From NCBI GenBank assembly GCA_027920525.1, contig CP115858.1, positions 4,216,001 through 4,280,000 on the forward strand: DNA of 64,000 nt. The letters are read 5' to 3'. The notes under the pieces were generated by a model. It saw only the letters and a list, made by a program, of their open reading frames with translations, was not told the DNA's origin and did no database searches. The translations under genes were made by a program, and so were the position numbers. This document shows, piece by piece, positions 1 to 8,645 of this stretch (its first letter is position 1; each line of letters opens with the position of its first letter). Source of the DNA: Chryseobacterium daecheongense (GTDB lineage: Bacteria > Bacteroidota > Bacteroidia > Flavobacteriales > Weeksellaceae).

Positions 1-1126
1 CTGCATTTCCTCTTTTTTTCATTTCGTTATCGATATAGTCCTGTCTTTTTTTGGATAGCCCCTCAATTTCTTTTTGAATCTTTTCCCGTTCGGCAGATTT
101 CTCCGTTACCAGCCTTTTTACTTCTTCTTTAGTTTTGCCTTTTAATTCAGCGGGGAGTTCACTTTCTTTAACAGTTGTTATAAAGTTGACATCCTTTTCC
201 GCTTTGTCTACAAGGTCCCAATGATCATTCTTATATGCATTCTTTTTACTTTTGGCTACCGTTCTTTCCACCGCATTGGAAACAGACTGAACTGCTGCAT
301 TTTTATCCTGCATGATCTGTTTGCTCTTGTATTCGGAACCATGGCTTCCGTAATATACATAAGTGTCATTGAGTTTCGTGTTATACTCTGAAATTTTAGC
401 ATCATATGGTGTTTCCACATAGATTACCTTTCTGTCACTATCGATATTAAAGTACTTTCCATCACCTGTAACAGCTCCATTTTGCCAGAATGACTGGATA
501 CCTTCATTTCTGTCACCACAAAATATAGTATTGGTATAGATTTTTTTTGCCTTAGCAGATGAAATAACTTCCTTGTAGTTAATTCTTCCCTGATCAAACG
601 GCTCATTACCGGCAATGTAGATAAGTTTCATACTCTTATCATTTTTATCCCAGTTCAGATTCATAGCCGCATCCCGGATCACGGCACCGCAGTATTCACT
701 TCCACCATTGGTTCTTAATCCAAATAATTTTTCTGAAACCAGATCCAGATCCTGTGTTAGGGGAGTTACCTGGCGGATGAAATTTTCATCGCGAATTCCG
801 TCATTGCCATATTCGTATAATGCAATTTCTATTTGTGGTGCTTTTCCTTCATACTTTAATGTAGTCAGCGTATTTACAATATTCCAGAGTCTGGATTTAG
901 CCTGATCGATTAATCCATCCATGCTGTTCGAAGTATCCAGTAAAAGGGCAACCTGAATTTTGTTATCCCCTGATGATGGTTGTGCAGTATACAAAGAAGG
1001 TCTTTGTGTTGTAATGTGCTCAATTACCGAAGGATTGCTTTTTCCCATACAACGTGTCTCTGTAAGGCTATTAGAACTTAAAAAAGCAGCACCTATACTC
1101 AATGTTAAAATTTTTAAAGTTGTCAT
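1..1126 (-). CDS. VWA-domain protein, C-terminus beyond the window
   Basis: The frame is open from an ATG at 1126 to the left edge, so about 375 residues are visible and the C-terminus is missing. After a secretion-type N-terminus (hydrophobic residues about 5-20) comes a von Willebrand factor A domain with the metal-ion-dependent adhesion motif DTSNS near residue 64 and a downstream TNGGSE segment. The visible C-terminal part is rich in Lys and Glu (repeated EKI, KEE, KKR) and probably forms a coiled coil. VWA domains bind ligands or partner proteins through a divalent metal; the partner here is unknown. The protein is probably exported and periplasmic or membrane attached. It lies 130 bp downstream of the SIMPL gene, with a weak hairpin between them. 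The domain call is firm; the function is open. Confidence 0.8.
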   Translation of the reverse strand, partial: MTTLKILTLSIGAAFLSSNSLTETRCMGKSNPSVIEHITTQRPSLYTAQPSSGDNKIQVALLLDTSNSMDGLIDQAKSRLWNIVNTLTTLKYEGKAPQIEIALYEYGNDGIRDENFIRQVTPLTQDLDLVSEKLFGLRTNGGSEYCGAVIRDAAMNLNWDKNDKSMKLIYIAGNEPFDQGRINYKEVISSAKAKKIYTNTIFCGDRNEGIQSFWQNGAVTGDGKYFNIDSDRKVIYVETPYDAKISEYNTKLNDTYVYYGSHGSEYKSKQIMQDKNAAVQSVSNAVERTVAKSKKNAYKNDHWDLVDKAEKDVNFITTVKESELPAELKGKTKEEVKRLVTEKSAEREKIQKEIEGLSKKRQDYIDNEMKKRGNA

Positions 1127-1222
1127 TATTTATATTTTTAATTGTTTATTTTCTATACTAATGAATTTGCAATGTTTTGGATTTTACCTTAAAGGAAAAA
1201 TTGATGACCCTTTAGTTTGAAC

Positions 1223-1248
1223 AAAGGCAACTGCGGATAGCTGCCTTT
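1223..1248 (-). terminator. weak hairpin after the SIMPL gene
   Basis: AAAGGCA and TGCCTTT pair around a 12-base loop just after the SIMPL stop codon. The T-rich tail on the minus strand is short, so termination may be partial and the VWA gene could be reached by read-through. Confidence 0.4.
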
Positions 1249-1255
1249 AGCATTT

Positions 1256-1930
1256 TTAAAGTATCTCGTATCTGGTTTTAATGCTGTATTTCAATTTGAT
1301 ATTTTCAATATTGTCAAATGAATAATCAACTCCTGCATCAGCTTCCATTTGTACATTACTGGATTTTCTCATGTAGGCAGACATTGGCATAATAGTGTCA
1401 CTTGTATAATCCTCGATCTCTATAATTTCTAAAGGAGCTCCGGTTTTTTTACCCATGCTTTCCAGTAAATAATCCGCTTTTTCTTTAGCTGCCTTTAATG
1501 CATTTATTTTTACGGTTTTTCTGAAATCTGCAATTTTGGTATTTTTTACCTCTGCAATATTCAGGTTGCTTACCCACTTTTGATTTAACCCTTCGAATAC
1601 CTTACTGAGGTTGGTCTTAGCATTTACCTTAAACTGAAAACTTTTGGTGAACTTGGTTGTTTTTGAGTAAAGATTCTGATACATTGATTTGAAGGTGATA
1701 TCCTCATTCTTTACCCCATTACTTTTTAAAGTTTCGAATAATTTCTTTTCATTGTCTGCCAGTTCATTTTTGTTATCGGCCTTTATTCCGATGTTGAAGA
1801 TGATTTCGTCCGGCTCTACTTCCATTTCAGCAACTCCCGTTACCTCAATTGCATTTTTCTTTACTTCCTGTGCGTTTATTAAACTTCCTGCTGTAAGGAA
1901 TCCGATTAATAAAAAATGTCTCAATTTCAT
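1256..1930 (-). CDS. SIMPL (DUF541) domain periplasmic protein
   Basis: The protein has 224 residues with a cleavable signal peptide ending near NAQ at residue 21. The rest matches the SIMPL/DUF541 family: an early VTGVAEMEVEPDE strand, the repeated Lys/Glu-rich middle, and a C-terminal strand ending in YEIL. Members are exported and poorly understood; some are linked to oxidative stress or to kinase signalling partners. The gene has the opposite strand to the kinase pair at 4-6.6 kb, but a pair of 21-bp-spaced direct repeats lies 60 bp upstream of the ATG, matching a second pair in front of the amidohydrolase and kinase genes. Shared control by the neighbouring LytTR regulator is an inference. 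The start is set by the signal peptide. Confidence 0.85.
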   Translation of the reverse strand: MKLRHFLLIGFLTAGSLINAQEVKKNAIEVTGVAEMEVEPDEIIFNIGIKADNKNELADNEKKLFETLKSNGVKNEDITFKSMYQNLYSKTTKFTKSFQFKVNAKTNLSKVFEGLNQKWVSNLNIAEVKNTKIADFRKTVKINALKAAKEKADYLLESMGKKTGAPLEIIEIEDYTSDTIMPMSAYMRKSSNVQMEADAGVDYSFDNIENIKLKYSIKTRYEIL

Positions 1931-1954
1931 AATTTCTTGTTTTAAATTCTGAAG

Positions 1955-1962
1955 TAAAATTA
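1955..1962 (-). promoter_or_regulatory. possible -7 element of the SIMPL gene
   Basis: Read on the minus strand this is TAATTTTA, one base from the Bacteroidota TAnnTTTG consensus. It lies 25 bp before the ATG and 28 bp downstream of the repeat pair, which would put the repeats just upstream of the -33 region. Confidence 0.35.
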
Positions 1963-1989
1963 GCCCGATTGTAAACCTGAAATGGAGAG

Positions 1990-2024
1990 ACTTGGTGAAA
2001 TGAAGTTTTCACTTGGTGAAATGA
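1990..2024 (+). promoter_or_regulatory. direct repeat pair, putative LytTR regulator site A
   Basis: ACTTGGTGAAATGA occurs at 1990-2003 and again at 2011-2024, a period of exactly 21 bp, two helical turns. LytTR-family regulators are known to bind paired direct repeats on one DNA face with about this spacing. A second pair with the same core and the same period lies at 3902-3934. The assignment to the response regulator encoded at 5.9 kb is an inference. Confidence 0.6.
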
Positions 2025-2026
2025 CA

Positions 2027-2058
2027 AAAAAAAGACAGTTCGAGTGAACTGTCTTTTT
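2027..2058. terminator. bidirectional intrinsic terminator
   Basis: A perfect stem, AAAAGACAGTTC with GAACTGTCTTTT around a 4-base loop, has A and T tracts on both sides. It lies 19 bp past the amidohydrolase stop and just before the repeat pair, so it isolates the SIMPL promoter from upstream transcription. Confidence 0.8.
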
Positions 2059-2076
2059 ATAGGCATTTAAATTCTT

Positions 2077-3831
2077 TTAAGGCAAGAAAAAGACCTTTGA
2101 AATCTTATTGTCTTTTATTTCATAGATGGCAGTTGCTTCTACTTTTCCGTTTTTCCTGATTCCTGAAACACTTTCTTTATCTACGACAAAATTCCCTTTG
2201 ATCAGCCTATTGGTAATTTCACAATGAAGATCCGGCAATTTGTCAAACATAGCGCTGTAAGTTTTTCTCATGGCATCTTTTCCCTTGCTTATTAATTTAT
2301 CAGGGAAAGTATAGAGTTCGACATCGTCGGCATAAGGTTCTAGAAATGCATCTATATTTCTGGCATTGTATCCGTTTACCTGTTGCTGGACAAGGATTTC
2401 CGGGGTAATTTTTAAAATTTTATCAGGCTGTATTGGCTGTCCGTTTTTGAAAATCATTTCTATCTGGGTAAGATGATCCAGATTTTCAGTGGGATCTGCG
2501 CGTAAAAGAACCATATCTGCTACTTTACCGGTGTTTATACTTCCCGAAATATTTTCTTTATTAAAGATCTTGGCTGGATTAATTGTTGCAGACTGAATGA
2601 TCTGCCAGTTGTTCATTCCACTTTCTTTCATTGCTTTTAGCTCGGCAAGAAAGGAAGTAGCATGTTGGGTGGCAATGTTTCCCGCATCTGTACCCGCTGC
2701 AATGGTTACTCCTCCGTCCGAAAGTCTTTTTAGATTAATGATTCTTACAGAATCTTTCTTTCTGGCGTAAGCGTTCAGCTGAGGTAGGTTGAAACGCTTT
2801 TTCATCTTATTAATCGTTGTGGAGTCTGCAGAATCTGCTAAATGTTGAAGATCATAGATAGATCCTACTGTTTTTGGATTCGAATTCTCCAGTTCATAGG
2901 TATTGTATTTCTTTTTCTGGGCATAGGTTTTAAAGTAATTATCCATCACCGTGAGTGTCGGGCTGAGTACTACTTTTTTTGATTTAAGAAGTTTGATAAA
3001 GTCATCTGGTACAACTTCATCTTCCACATCATGCACTAAAAAGTCGGCTCCATTTTGTACGGCAATCTGTGCGGTAATTCTTTCCGTAGCATGTACTGCA
3101 ACTTTAAGGTTGTTTTTGTGAGCTTCTTCAATAATAGTTTTAATAATAGGCTCATATTTTCTTGCCATGGCTTCTATTTCTTTCGGGTCTGCCATAACGA
3201 TATACCATATTTTGATAAAGTCGGGTTTATAGGGAAGTTGCTCCTGAACCATTTTGCGTCCCTCTTCACTGGTTTTCACCAGTTTGAAAGGCTCATTTTT
3301 ATCCAGGTTTTTAAAAGCTTCGGGCTCGTAGGTTGTAATAAGTGGCCCTGTCATATAAACAGAAGGCAGAGTAGGATTTTTTGCAAATGAATCTCTTAAT
3401 TTCAGAAAGTTGAAAGTAGCCCCGGCATCGATGACGGAAGTAATTCCATTTTTAAGATAACGCAGTAAAAAATCTTCCATATTCTGATGTACCCAATCTA
3501 TTTCTTTTTCATAAGGGATCTGCTTTCTGAGATCAAATGCATCCGGTCTCGTATATAAGCCTCCGCTCTGGAAGAAATGAACGTGGGCATCCGTCATTCC
3601 CGGCATCAGAAATTTACCTTTTCCATCTATAACCGTCGCATTTTTAGGGATTGTTACTTTATGCCCCGGTTTGATTTCAGAGATCATGTTTTTTGTAACC
3701 ACTACGGTTTGATTGGGAATCATTTTTTTATTCATCACATCCACAACCGTTACATTCTGAATGTAGGTTTGTGCATGAATTGTCTGGGTAAGAAAACACA
3801 GAAGGGACAGTAAATACAAATAGGTTTTCAT
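2077..3831 (-). CDS. secreted amidohydrolase with C-terminal SnoaL-like domain
   Basis: The 584-residue protein starts with a signal peptide (residues 1-21). An amidohydrolase-superfamily barrel follows, with the metal-binding HVH at residues 83-85, a candidate bridging Lys in FIKIWY near 208, metal-binding His in AVHATE (about 248) and FLVHDVE (about 268), and the catalytic Asp in GTDAG near 385. This is the pattern of the imidazolonepropionase/prolidase-like branch. From about residue 478 a separate domain ending in ISKVFF resembles the SnoaL/NTF2-like fold. Many secreted relatives lack the tail. The substrate is not evident; a cyclic amide or X-Pro peptide bond would fit the family. The gene runs divergently from the histidine kinase, sharing a regulatory region. 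Confidence 0.85.
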   Translation of the reverse strand: MKTYLYLLSLLCFLTQTIHAQTYIQNVTVVDVMNKKMIPNQTVVVTKNMISEIKPGHKVTIPKNATVIDGKGKFLMPGMTDAHVHFFQSGGLYTRPDAFDLRKQIPYEKEIDWVHQNMEDFLLRYLKNGITSVIDAGATFNFLKLRDSFAKNPTLPSVYMTGPLITTYEPEAFKNLDKNEPFKLVKTSEEGRKMVQEQLPYKPDFIKIWYIVMADPKEIEAMARKYEPIIKTIIEEAHKNNLKVAVHATERITAQIAVQNGADFLVHDVEDEVVPDDFIKLLKSKKVVLSPTLTVMDNYFKTYAQKKKYNTYELENSNPKTVGSIYDLQHLADSADSTTINKMKKRFNLPQLNAYARKKDSVRIINLKRLSDGGVTIAAGTDAGNIATQHATSFLAELKAMKESGMNNWQIIQSATINPAKIFNKENISGSINTGKVADMVLLRADPTENLDHLTQIEMIFKNGQPIQPDKILKITPEILVQQQVNGYNARNIDAFLEPYADDVELYTFPDKLISKGKDAMRKTYSAMFDKLPDLHCEITNRLIKGNFVVDKESVSGIRKNGKVEATAIYEIKDNKISKVFFLP

Positions 3832-3859
3832 GAGTTTCTTTTAAGAGATTTGTAATTCA

Positions 3860-3867
3860 CAAATATA
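3860..3867 (-). promoter_or_regulatory. -7 element of the amidohydrolase gene
   Basis: The minus strand reads TATATTTG, a full match to the Bacteroidota TAnnTTTG element, 29 bp upstream of the ATG. The repeat pair at 3902-3934 begins 35 bp further upstream. Confidence 0.6.
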
Positions 3868-3901
3868 TGAAAACAGGTGTATTGATTATTATTTCTTTTA
3901 A

Positions 3902-3934
3902 ACTTGGTGAAATATACGTTTCACTTGGTGAATG
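3902..3934 (+). promoter_or_regulatory. direct repeat pair, putative LytTR regulator site B
   Basis: ACTTGGTGAAAT at 3902 and ACTTGGTGAATG at 3923 repeat with a 21-bp period. The pair sits between two divergent promoters: 35 bp upstream of the amidohydrolase -7 element and about 27 bp upstream of a possible kinase -7 element (TTACTTTG, 3961-3968). It could serve either or both. The core and the spacing equal those of site A. Confidence 0.6.
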
Positions 3935-3988
3935 GTAAGAGACGATACCTAAAGTTTTACTTACTTTGCATAATAGATCTGGATACAA

Positions 3989-5770
3989 GTGAAATTACTT
4001 TTTAAAATTATATTACTCATTACCTTGGCAATTGGAAGTTCTTCTTTTGCCCAGGATTCTACGAAGGTTTCTAAAGTACTTAAGTCTGCCTCCAAAATTA
4101 GAAAAGCGGTTGATAATAATGATAATAAAACGGTCGCGGATACCTATGTCAGTATGGCAAATGATTATTACGGTCAGGGAAATTATGCAAAAAGTGAAGA
4201 ATACCTGATAAAAGCAAGGAATCTATACCAAAACCTAAACGATAAAAAGAACCTCGAATTTGTAACCCGAAAGCTCGCGCAGTCCCAGGAAAAACAAAAT
4301 AAAATAAGTCCGGCCATCCTTAACTACAGCAGAGCAGCTGATATCAGCTACTCAAAGGAAAACAAAAGCATCAATACCAACGATGTTACCAGGCTCTCGT
4401 CACCTTCTAAGGAAGAGAGGGCGGAAGCGATCCAAAGCAATATTGATATCAGCAGGAAAGACAATGAAAAAGCAGATCTGGCAGCCAGTTACAGTCAGTT
4501 AGCTGATGTAAACATCCAGCAAAACGATATACCTAAAGCTGAAGCGAATCTTAAAAGTGCTTACACAATTTCCAAAAAGCAGATGGAACCTCAGCAGGCT
4601 CTGGAAATTAATCAGAAGCTGACCAATTTTTATGTTGAGAATAAAGATTTTGATAAAGCCATTGAAGCCAAGAAGAAAGTTTTGAAAGAGGACTTTGTAA
4701 AAGATAATTCTCAGAAAAAGGTAGAACAGATCCAGGAGCTCGCTGATATTTATATAAAAAAAAATGACACAAAAAGTGCTATTGAAACATTGAAAAATGC
4801 CTACAATATTGCACTGGAAAAAGGACATACGCTGGAGGCCCAGAAAAGTGTAAAAAGATTGGACAGTTTGTACAGTGTTTCCGAAAATACAGGTGAATCG
4901 GTAAAGCTATACAGGGATTTTCTCGGACGATTACCGGATCTTGTTTCAAAGGACAGAAGTCTTGTTGATAATAAAATTCTTGAAGACACCGAACAAAGAA
5001 TAGCACAATTAGAAAAAGAAAGGGAATTAAAAGATGAGCTGATCCGCAAAAAGAATGCATTTAATTATAGTCTTATAGGAGCCTTGGTTGTATTGGCAGG
5101 ATTGGCAGGCTTCATTTTATGGACCTTAAAGAAAGTTCAGATCAAAAATAAAAAAATAGCTTTACAATCCCTTCGCCGGGAAATGAATCCACATTTCATT
5201 TTCAACAGTTTAAATAGTGTGAATCAATTCATCGCCACGAATAATGAGTTGGAGGCGAATCAATACCTGACAAAATTTTCGAAACTGATGCGCGGTGTTA
5301 TGGAAAACTCAGCAGAGGATTTTATTCCTTTCCAACAGGAACTCGATCTGTTACAGAACTATCTGGCTCTGGAAAAAACACGGTTTGCAGATAAATTTGA
5401 CTATGAAATTAAGGTGGATGAAAGCCTGAGTTTACAGAGTCTATTGATACCCGGCATGCTGATCCAACCTTTTTTGGAAAATGCGATATGGCATGGGCTA
5501 CGGTATCGTCAGAACAAAGGATTTTTACAACTGAATTTTGAGAAGCAGGGTCAATATATGATAATAACCGTTGATGATAACGGAATAGGTATTGAAGAAA
5601 GTAAAAAATTGAAAACAGAACATCAAAAATCAAGGCAAGGAAGGGGGATGAAAAATACGATGGAAAGAATTACATTGTTAAATGACCTTTATAAACAGGA
5701 CATCCACTGTACCATAACGGATAAAAAGAATGAACAAGGTGTAACTGTACAGATCCGCTATAAATTATAA
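3989..5770 (+). CDS. TPR-containing LytS-type sensor histidine kinase
   Basis: Translation starts at GTG, giving 593 residues with a signal peptide (SSSFAQ). Residues about 45-335 are tetratricopeptide-like helical repeats, probably periplasmic. One transmembrane helix spans about 358-378. The cytoplasmic part has the His_kinase motif MNPHFIFNSLN, with the phospho-accepting His at about 402, followed by an ATPase domain with an N-box (LENAIWHG, about 497) and a G-box (DDNGIG, about 529). This architecture, periplasmic TPR plus LytS-like kinase, is common in Bacteroidota and pairs with LytTR regulators. The cognate regulator is the next gene, 93 bp downstream. The signal sensed is unknown; TPRs suggest protein-protein contact in the periplasm. 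Confidence 0.93.
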   Translation: MKLLFKIILLITLAIGSSSFAQDSTKVSKVLKSASKIRKAVDNNDNKTVADTYVSMANDYYGQGNYAKSEEYLIKARNLYQNLNDKKNLEFVTRKLAQSQEKQNKISPAILNYSRAADISYSKENKSINTNDVTRLSSPSKEERAEAIQSNIDISRKDNEKADLAASYSQLADVNIQQNDIPKAEANLKSAYTISKKQMEPQQALEINQKLTNFYVENKDFDKAIEAKKKVLKEDFVKDNSQKKVEQIQELADIYIKKNDTKSAIETLKNAYNIALEKGHTLEAQKSVKRLDSLYSVSENTGESVKLYRDFLGRLPDLVSKDRSLVDNKILEDTEQRIAQLEKERELKDELIRKKNAFNYSLIGALVVLAGLAGFILWTLKKVQIKNKKIALQSLRREMNPHFIFNSLNSVNQFIATNNELEANQYLTKFSKLMRGVMENSAEDFIPFQQELDLLQNYLALEKTRFADKFDYEIKVDESLSLQSLLIPGMLIQPFLENAIWHGLRYRQNKGFLQLNFEKQGQYMIITVDDNGIGIEESKKLKTEHQKSRQGRGMKNTMERITLLNDLYKQDIHCTITDKKNEQGVTVQIRYKL

Positions 5771-5863
5771 CTTTTTCAGGATTATCTTATCTAATAGACG
5801 TTTGTATTTCAACTAAATATTATATTTTTACATGTAAACCGGACATTATCCGGATCTGTATCA

Positions 5864-6598
5864 ATGAAAATAAAAGCTGTTATCATAGATGATGAGTTTA
5901 TTGCAAGAGAGGTTCTAAGGAATTATCTTACAAAATATTGTCCTCAGGTAGAAATCCTCGGTGAAGCCGAAAATATAAAAGATGCCGTTCCTCTGATCGC
6001 TGAGAAGCTTCCGCAGCTTGTTTTTCTGGATGTGGAAATGCCATTCGGGAATGCTTTTGATGTCTTGGAAGCTACTAAGGATTACACCTATGAAACGATC
6101 TTTATAACTGCTTTTTCTCAATATTCCTTACAGGCTCTTAATAAGTCGGCCAGCTATTATATTTTAAAACCTATAGATATCCAGGAGCTGATTCTTGCCG
6201 TCAATAAAGTAGCAGAAAGCCTTGAAAAAAAGGAAGAGCTGAACCGGAATAAAATACTGTTGGAAAATCTCAAAGTAAAACCTGATAATCAGCAACTTAT
6301 CCTGCCGACATTACAGGGATTTGATGTTGTGAAAACTGAAGAAATAGTAAGACTGCAGGCAGATGGAAATTTTACCCTCGTTTATCTTACTGACGGAACC
6401 AAAAAGATGGTATGCAGATTTTTAAAACATTTTGATGATCTTCTTGAAGCTCCCTTTGTCAGAGTTCATCGTTCACATATCATCAATACAGGTTTTGTTA
6501 AATCATATCACAAAAGCGGGACTGTTACTTTATTGGATGATGCTGAGATTGAGGTTTCAGGGACATTCAAAGAAGCTTTTCTTAAAACCTTTTCTTAG
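5864..6598 (+). CDS. LytTR-family response regulator
   Basis: The 244-residue protein has a receiver domain (residues 1-120) with the acidic pair DD at 9-10, the phospho-acceptor Asp56 in LVFLDVEMP, and the conserved Lys in ILKPID near 105. A LytTR DNA-binding domain occupies about 145-244, with the RVHRSHIIN signature. LytTR proteins insert into successive major grooves and bind paired direct repeats. It is the partner of the upstream kinase. The 21-bp-spaced repeats at 1990 and 3902 are candidate targets. The upstream gap holds TTTG (about 5812) and an AT-rich -7-like stretch, so it may also have its own promoter. A small hairpin, CCGGA with TCCGG, sits just before the start codon. Confidence 0.95.
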   Translation: MKIKAVIIDDEFIAREVLRNYLTKYCPQVEILGEAENIKDAVPLIAEKLPQLVFLDVEMPFGNAFDVLEATKDYTYETIFITAFSQYSLQALNKSASYYILKPIDIQELILAVNKVAESLEKKEELNRNKILLENLKVKPDNQQLILPTLQGFDVVKTEEIVRLQADGNFTLVYLTDGTKKMVCRFLKHFDDLLEAPFVRVHRSHIINTGFVKSYHKSGTVTLLDDAEIEVSGTFKEAFLKTFS

Positions 6599-6665
6599 CT
6601 TTATGTTAAGGGGAACCTAAAGGCATCATTTTTGGACTTTTTCATAACCACAAACTTATATTATT

Positions 6666-7205
6666 ATGAAAAATTTTCAGAAAATAGTTATTCCTGTCTC
6701 GATAGGAGTTTTAGGATTTCTCATTTTTAATCAATGTTCTGTAAGGGTACCAAAAGGTGCTGTGCCTGTCACCCGTTTTGATTCCGGAAGATACCTGGGA
6801 AAATGGTATGAAATTGCCCGCTTCGATTATAAGTTTGAGAAAGACATGGACAATGTTACGGCAACCTATTCCCAAAATCCCGATGGAAGCATCCGGGTAG
6901 ATAATAAAGGGTATAATTATGTGAAAAAAGAATGGAAAGAGTCCATAGGAGAGGCAAGGTTTGTAAAAGATAAAACGGAAGCCCGCTTAAAAGTTTCTTT
7001 TTTTAAACCTATTTGGGCAGGCTATAATGTGATTGATATCGATGAAAACTATCAGTATGCCTTAGTAGCAGGAAACAGCTTAAAATACCTGTGGATATTA
7101 TCCAGAACGACTGAAATTCCGGAAAGCATAAGATTACGGTTTTTAGAAAAAGCAAAGAGAATAGGATATAATACGGATGAATTGATCTGGGTGAAGCATA
7201 ATTAG
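6666..7205 (+). CDS. lipocalin family lipoprotein (Blc-like)
   Basis: The 179-residue protein has a lipoprotein signal peptide with lipobox FNQC (Cys24). The bacterial lipocalin hallmark GKWYEIARFD follows at residues 45-54, then NVTATY, and a C-terminal barrel strand with AYLWILSR-like residues (KYLWILSRT). Blc-type lipocalins are membrane-anchored eight-stranded barrels that bind lysophospholipids or fatty acids and help envelope maintenance under stress. The gene is 67 bp after the response regulator on the same strand and might be co-transcribed, though no terminator-free proof is possible here. Confidence 0.92.
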   Translation: MKNFQKIVIPVSIGVLGFLIFNQCSVRVPKGAVPVTRFDSGRYLGKWYEIARFDYKFEKDMDNVTATYSQNPDGSIRVDNKGYNYVKKEWKESIGEARFVKDKTEARLKVSFFKPIWAGYNVIDIDENYQYALVAGNSLKYLWILSRTTEIPESIRLRFLEKAKRIGYNTDELIWVKHN

Positions 7206-7306
7206 CAAAAAGGCTGATTTGCCTAAAAAGATTTCTATAATAAACATTGCCGAGGCCACAGATTTTTCCGTCATTTGTATTAGATTTTTTTTCAAGAATG
7301 TACAAT

Positions 7307-8557
7307 ATGGAAAATGCTGTTCTCATTACTATCGGAGACGAGATCCTTTCAGGAAATACAATAGATACCAATTCTAATTTTATTGCTACTGAACTTAAGA
7401 ATATAGGGATAAAAGTTTCACAGATTTTCACGATTTCTGATGAAATTGAAACTATTAAGGATACTTTACATGCTGCTTTTGAGATAGGAGACCTTGTTAT
7501 TACAACAGGTGGGCTGGGTCCTACAAGGGATGACAAAACTAAAAAAGCGCTTGCTGATTTTTTTAATGATGAAATAGCTCTGGATGAACCGACTTTCGAA
7601 CATTTAAAAAAATATATGGAAAAAAGAGGCCGTCTGGAAATTCTGGAAAGAAACAGAGAACAGGCTTTTGTTCCTACTAAATCTACAGTTTTCCAGAATC
7701 AGTATGGGACTGCTCCATGTATGATGATGAAGTATGGTGATAAACTGAGCTTTAGTCTTCCCGGAGTGCCTTATGAAGTAAAGCCCCTGATCAAAGACCA
7801 GATTATTCCTTACCTAAAAAATACTTTTAGCTTACAGTATATCACCACAAGAATTGTTTCCGTAGTAGGAATTCCTGAAAGTATTTTAGCGGATATCATT
7901 GAGGATTGGGAGCTTTCGTTACCTGAGAATCTGGCTTTATCCTATCTTCCGGTGGGAACCCGCGTGAAGCTTCGCCTTACAGCATCTGGACATGATGAAA
8001 ATATTCTGAACAGACAACTTGAGGAAGAGATTCAAAAACTCTTTCCATTGGTAGGTGAAAATATTATCGCTACTACTGAGGACAAAATTGAGAAAATATT
8101 AGGGGAACTTTTGGGTGAAAAAAAACTTACGCTTTCCACAGCCGAAAGCTGTACGGGGGGAGAATTGGCAAAAATGATCACTTCGAATTCAGGAAGTTCC
8201 AAATATTTTATAGGTGGAATTGTTCCCTATGCAACAGAAAAAAAAGTTGAAATTTTAAAAGTTTCTCAAAGCACGGTAGACGAATTTACGGTTGTAAGTG
8301 AACAGGTAGCTGAAGAAATGGCAAAGGGATGTCAGCGCTTATTTGATACGGATATTTCCATTTCTACAACTGGAGTTGCCGGACCGGGAAAAGGAGAGGA
8401 TGGAAAGGATGTAGGAACCGTTTTCTATACAATCAGGATTCATGATCAGGCTCAAAACTTCAAACTTTATATGCCACATCTGGAAAGACTTGACTTTATG
8501 AATTTCGTTTCACAGAAAATTATTCAGGATTTGGTGAGCTTACTTGTAAATAATTAG
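7307..8557 (+). CDS. cinA: CinA-like competence/damage-inducible protein
   Basis: The family starts with a short peptide before VLITIGDEILSG, so I chose the ATG giving MENAVLITIG; an ATG at 7298 would add three residues, and a much earlier ATG at 7247 would lie in upstream DNA. Residues 1-170 form the MoCF-like nucleotide-binding domain (TTGGLGPTRDD near 65). Residues about 255-416 form the NMN-deamidase-type C-terminal domain with TAESCTGG. The full two-domain form is typical of CinA, whose known activities are pyridine nucleotide recycling (ADP-ribose pyrophosphatase and NMN amidohydrolase). No recA neighbour is present here. Confidence is high for the family; the in vivo role in this organism is not established. 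Confidence 0.92.
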   Translation: MENAVLITIGDEILSGNTIDTNSNFIATELKNIGIKVSQIFTISDEIETIKDTLHAAFEIGDLVITTGGLGPTRDDKTKKALADFFNDEIALDEPTFEHLKKYMEKRGRLEILERNREQAFVPTKSTVFQNQYGTAPCMMMKYGDKLSFSLPGVPYEVKPLIKDQIIPYLKNTFSLQYITTRIVSVVGIPESILADIIEDWELSLPENLALSYLPVGTRVKLRLTASGHDENILNRQLEEEIQKLFPLVGENIIATTEDKIEKILGELLGEKKLTLSTAESCTGGELAKMITSNSGSSKYFIGGIVPYATEKKVEILKVSQSTVDEFTVVSEQVAEEMAKGCQRLFDTDISISTTGVAGPGKGEDGKDVGTVFYTIRIHDQAQNFKLYMPHLERLDFMNFVSQKIIQDLVSLLVNN

Positions 8558-8645
8558 TTAAACTTTTCTTTTTTTTAATTTTTTTTTAATTTTAAATACA
8601 ACAGTTTTTCACACTTTTTGAATCTTCAGCCGAAAATATCAAAAC

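Noticed and set aside
7247..7306. Longer N-terminus for CinA
   Set aside because: The added residues do not fit the family, whose members start a few residues before the ITIGDE strand.
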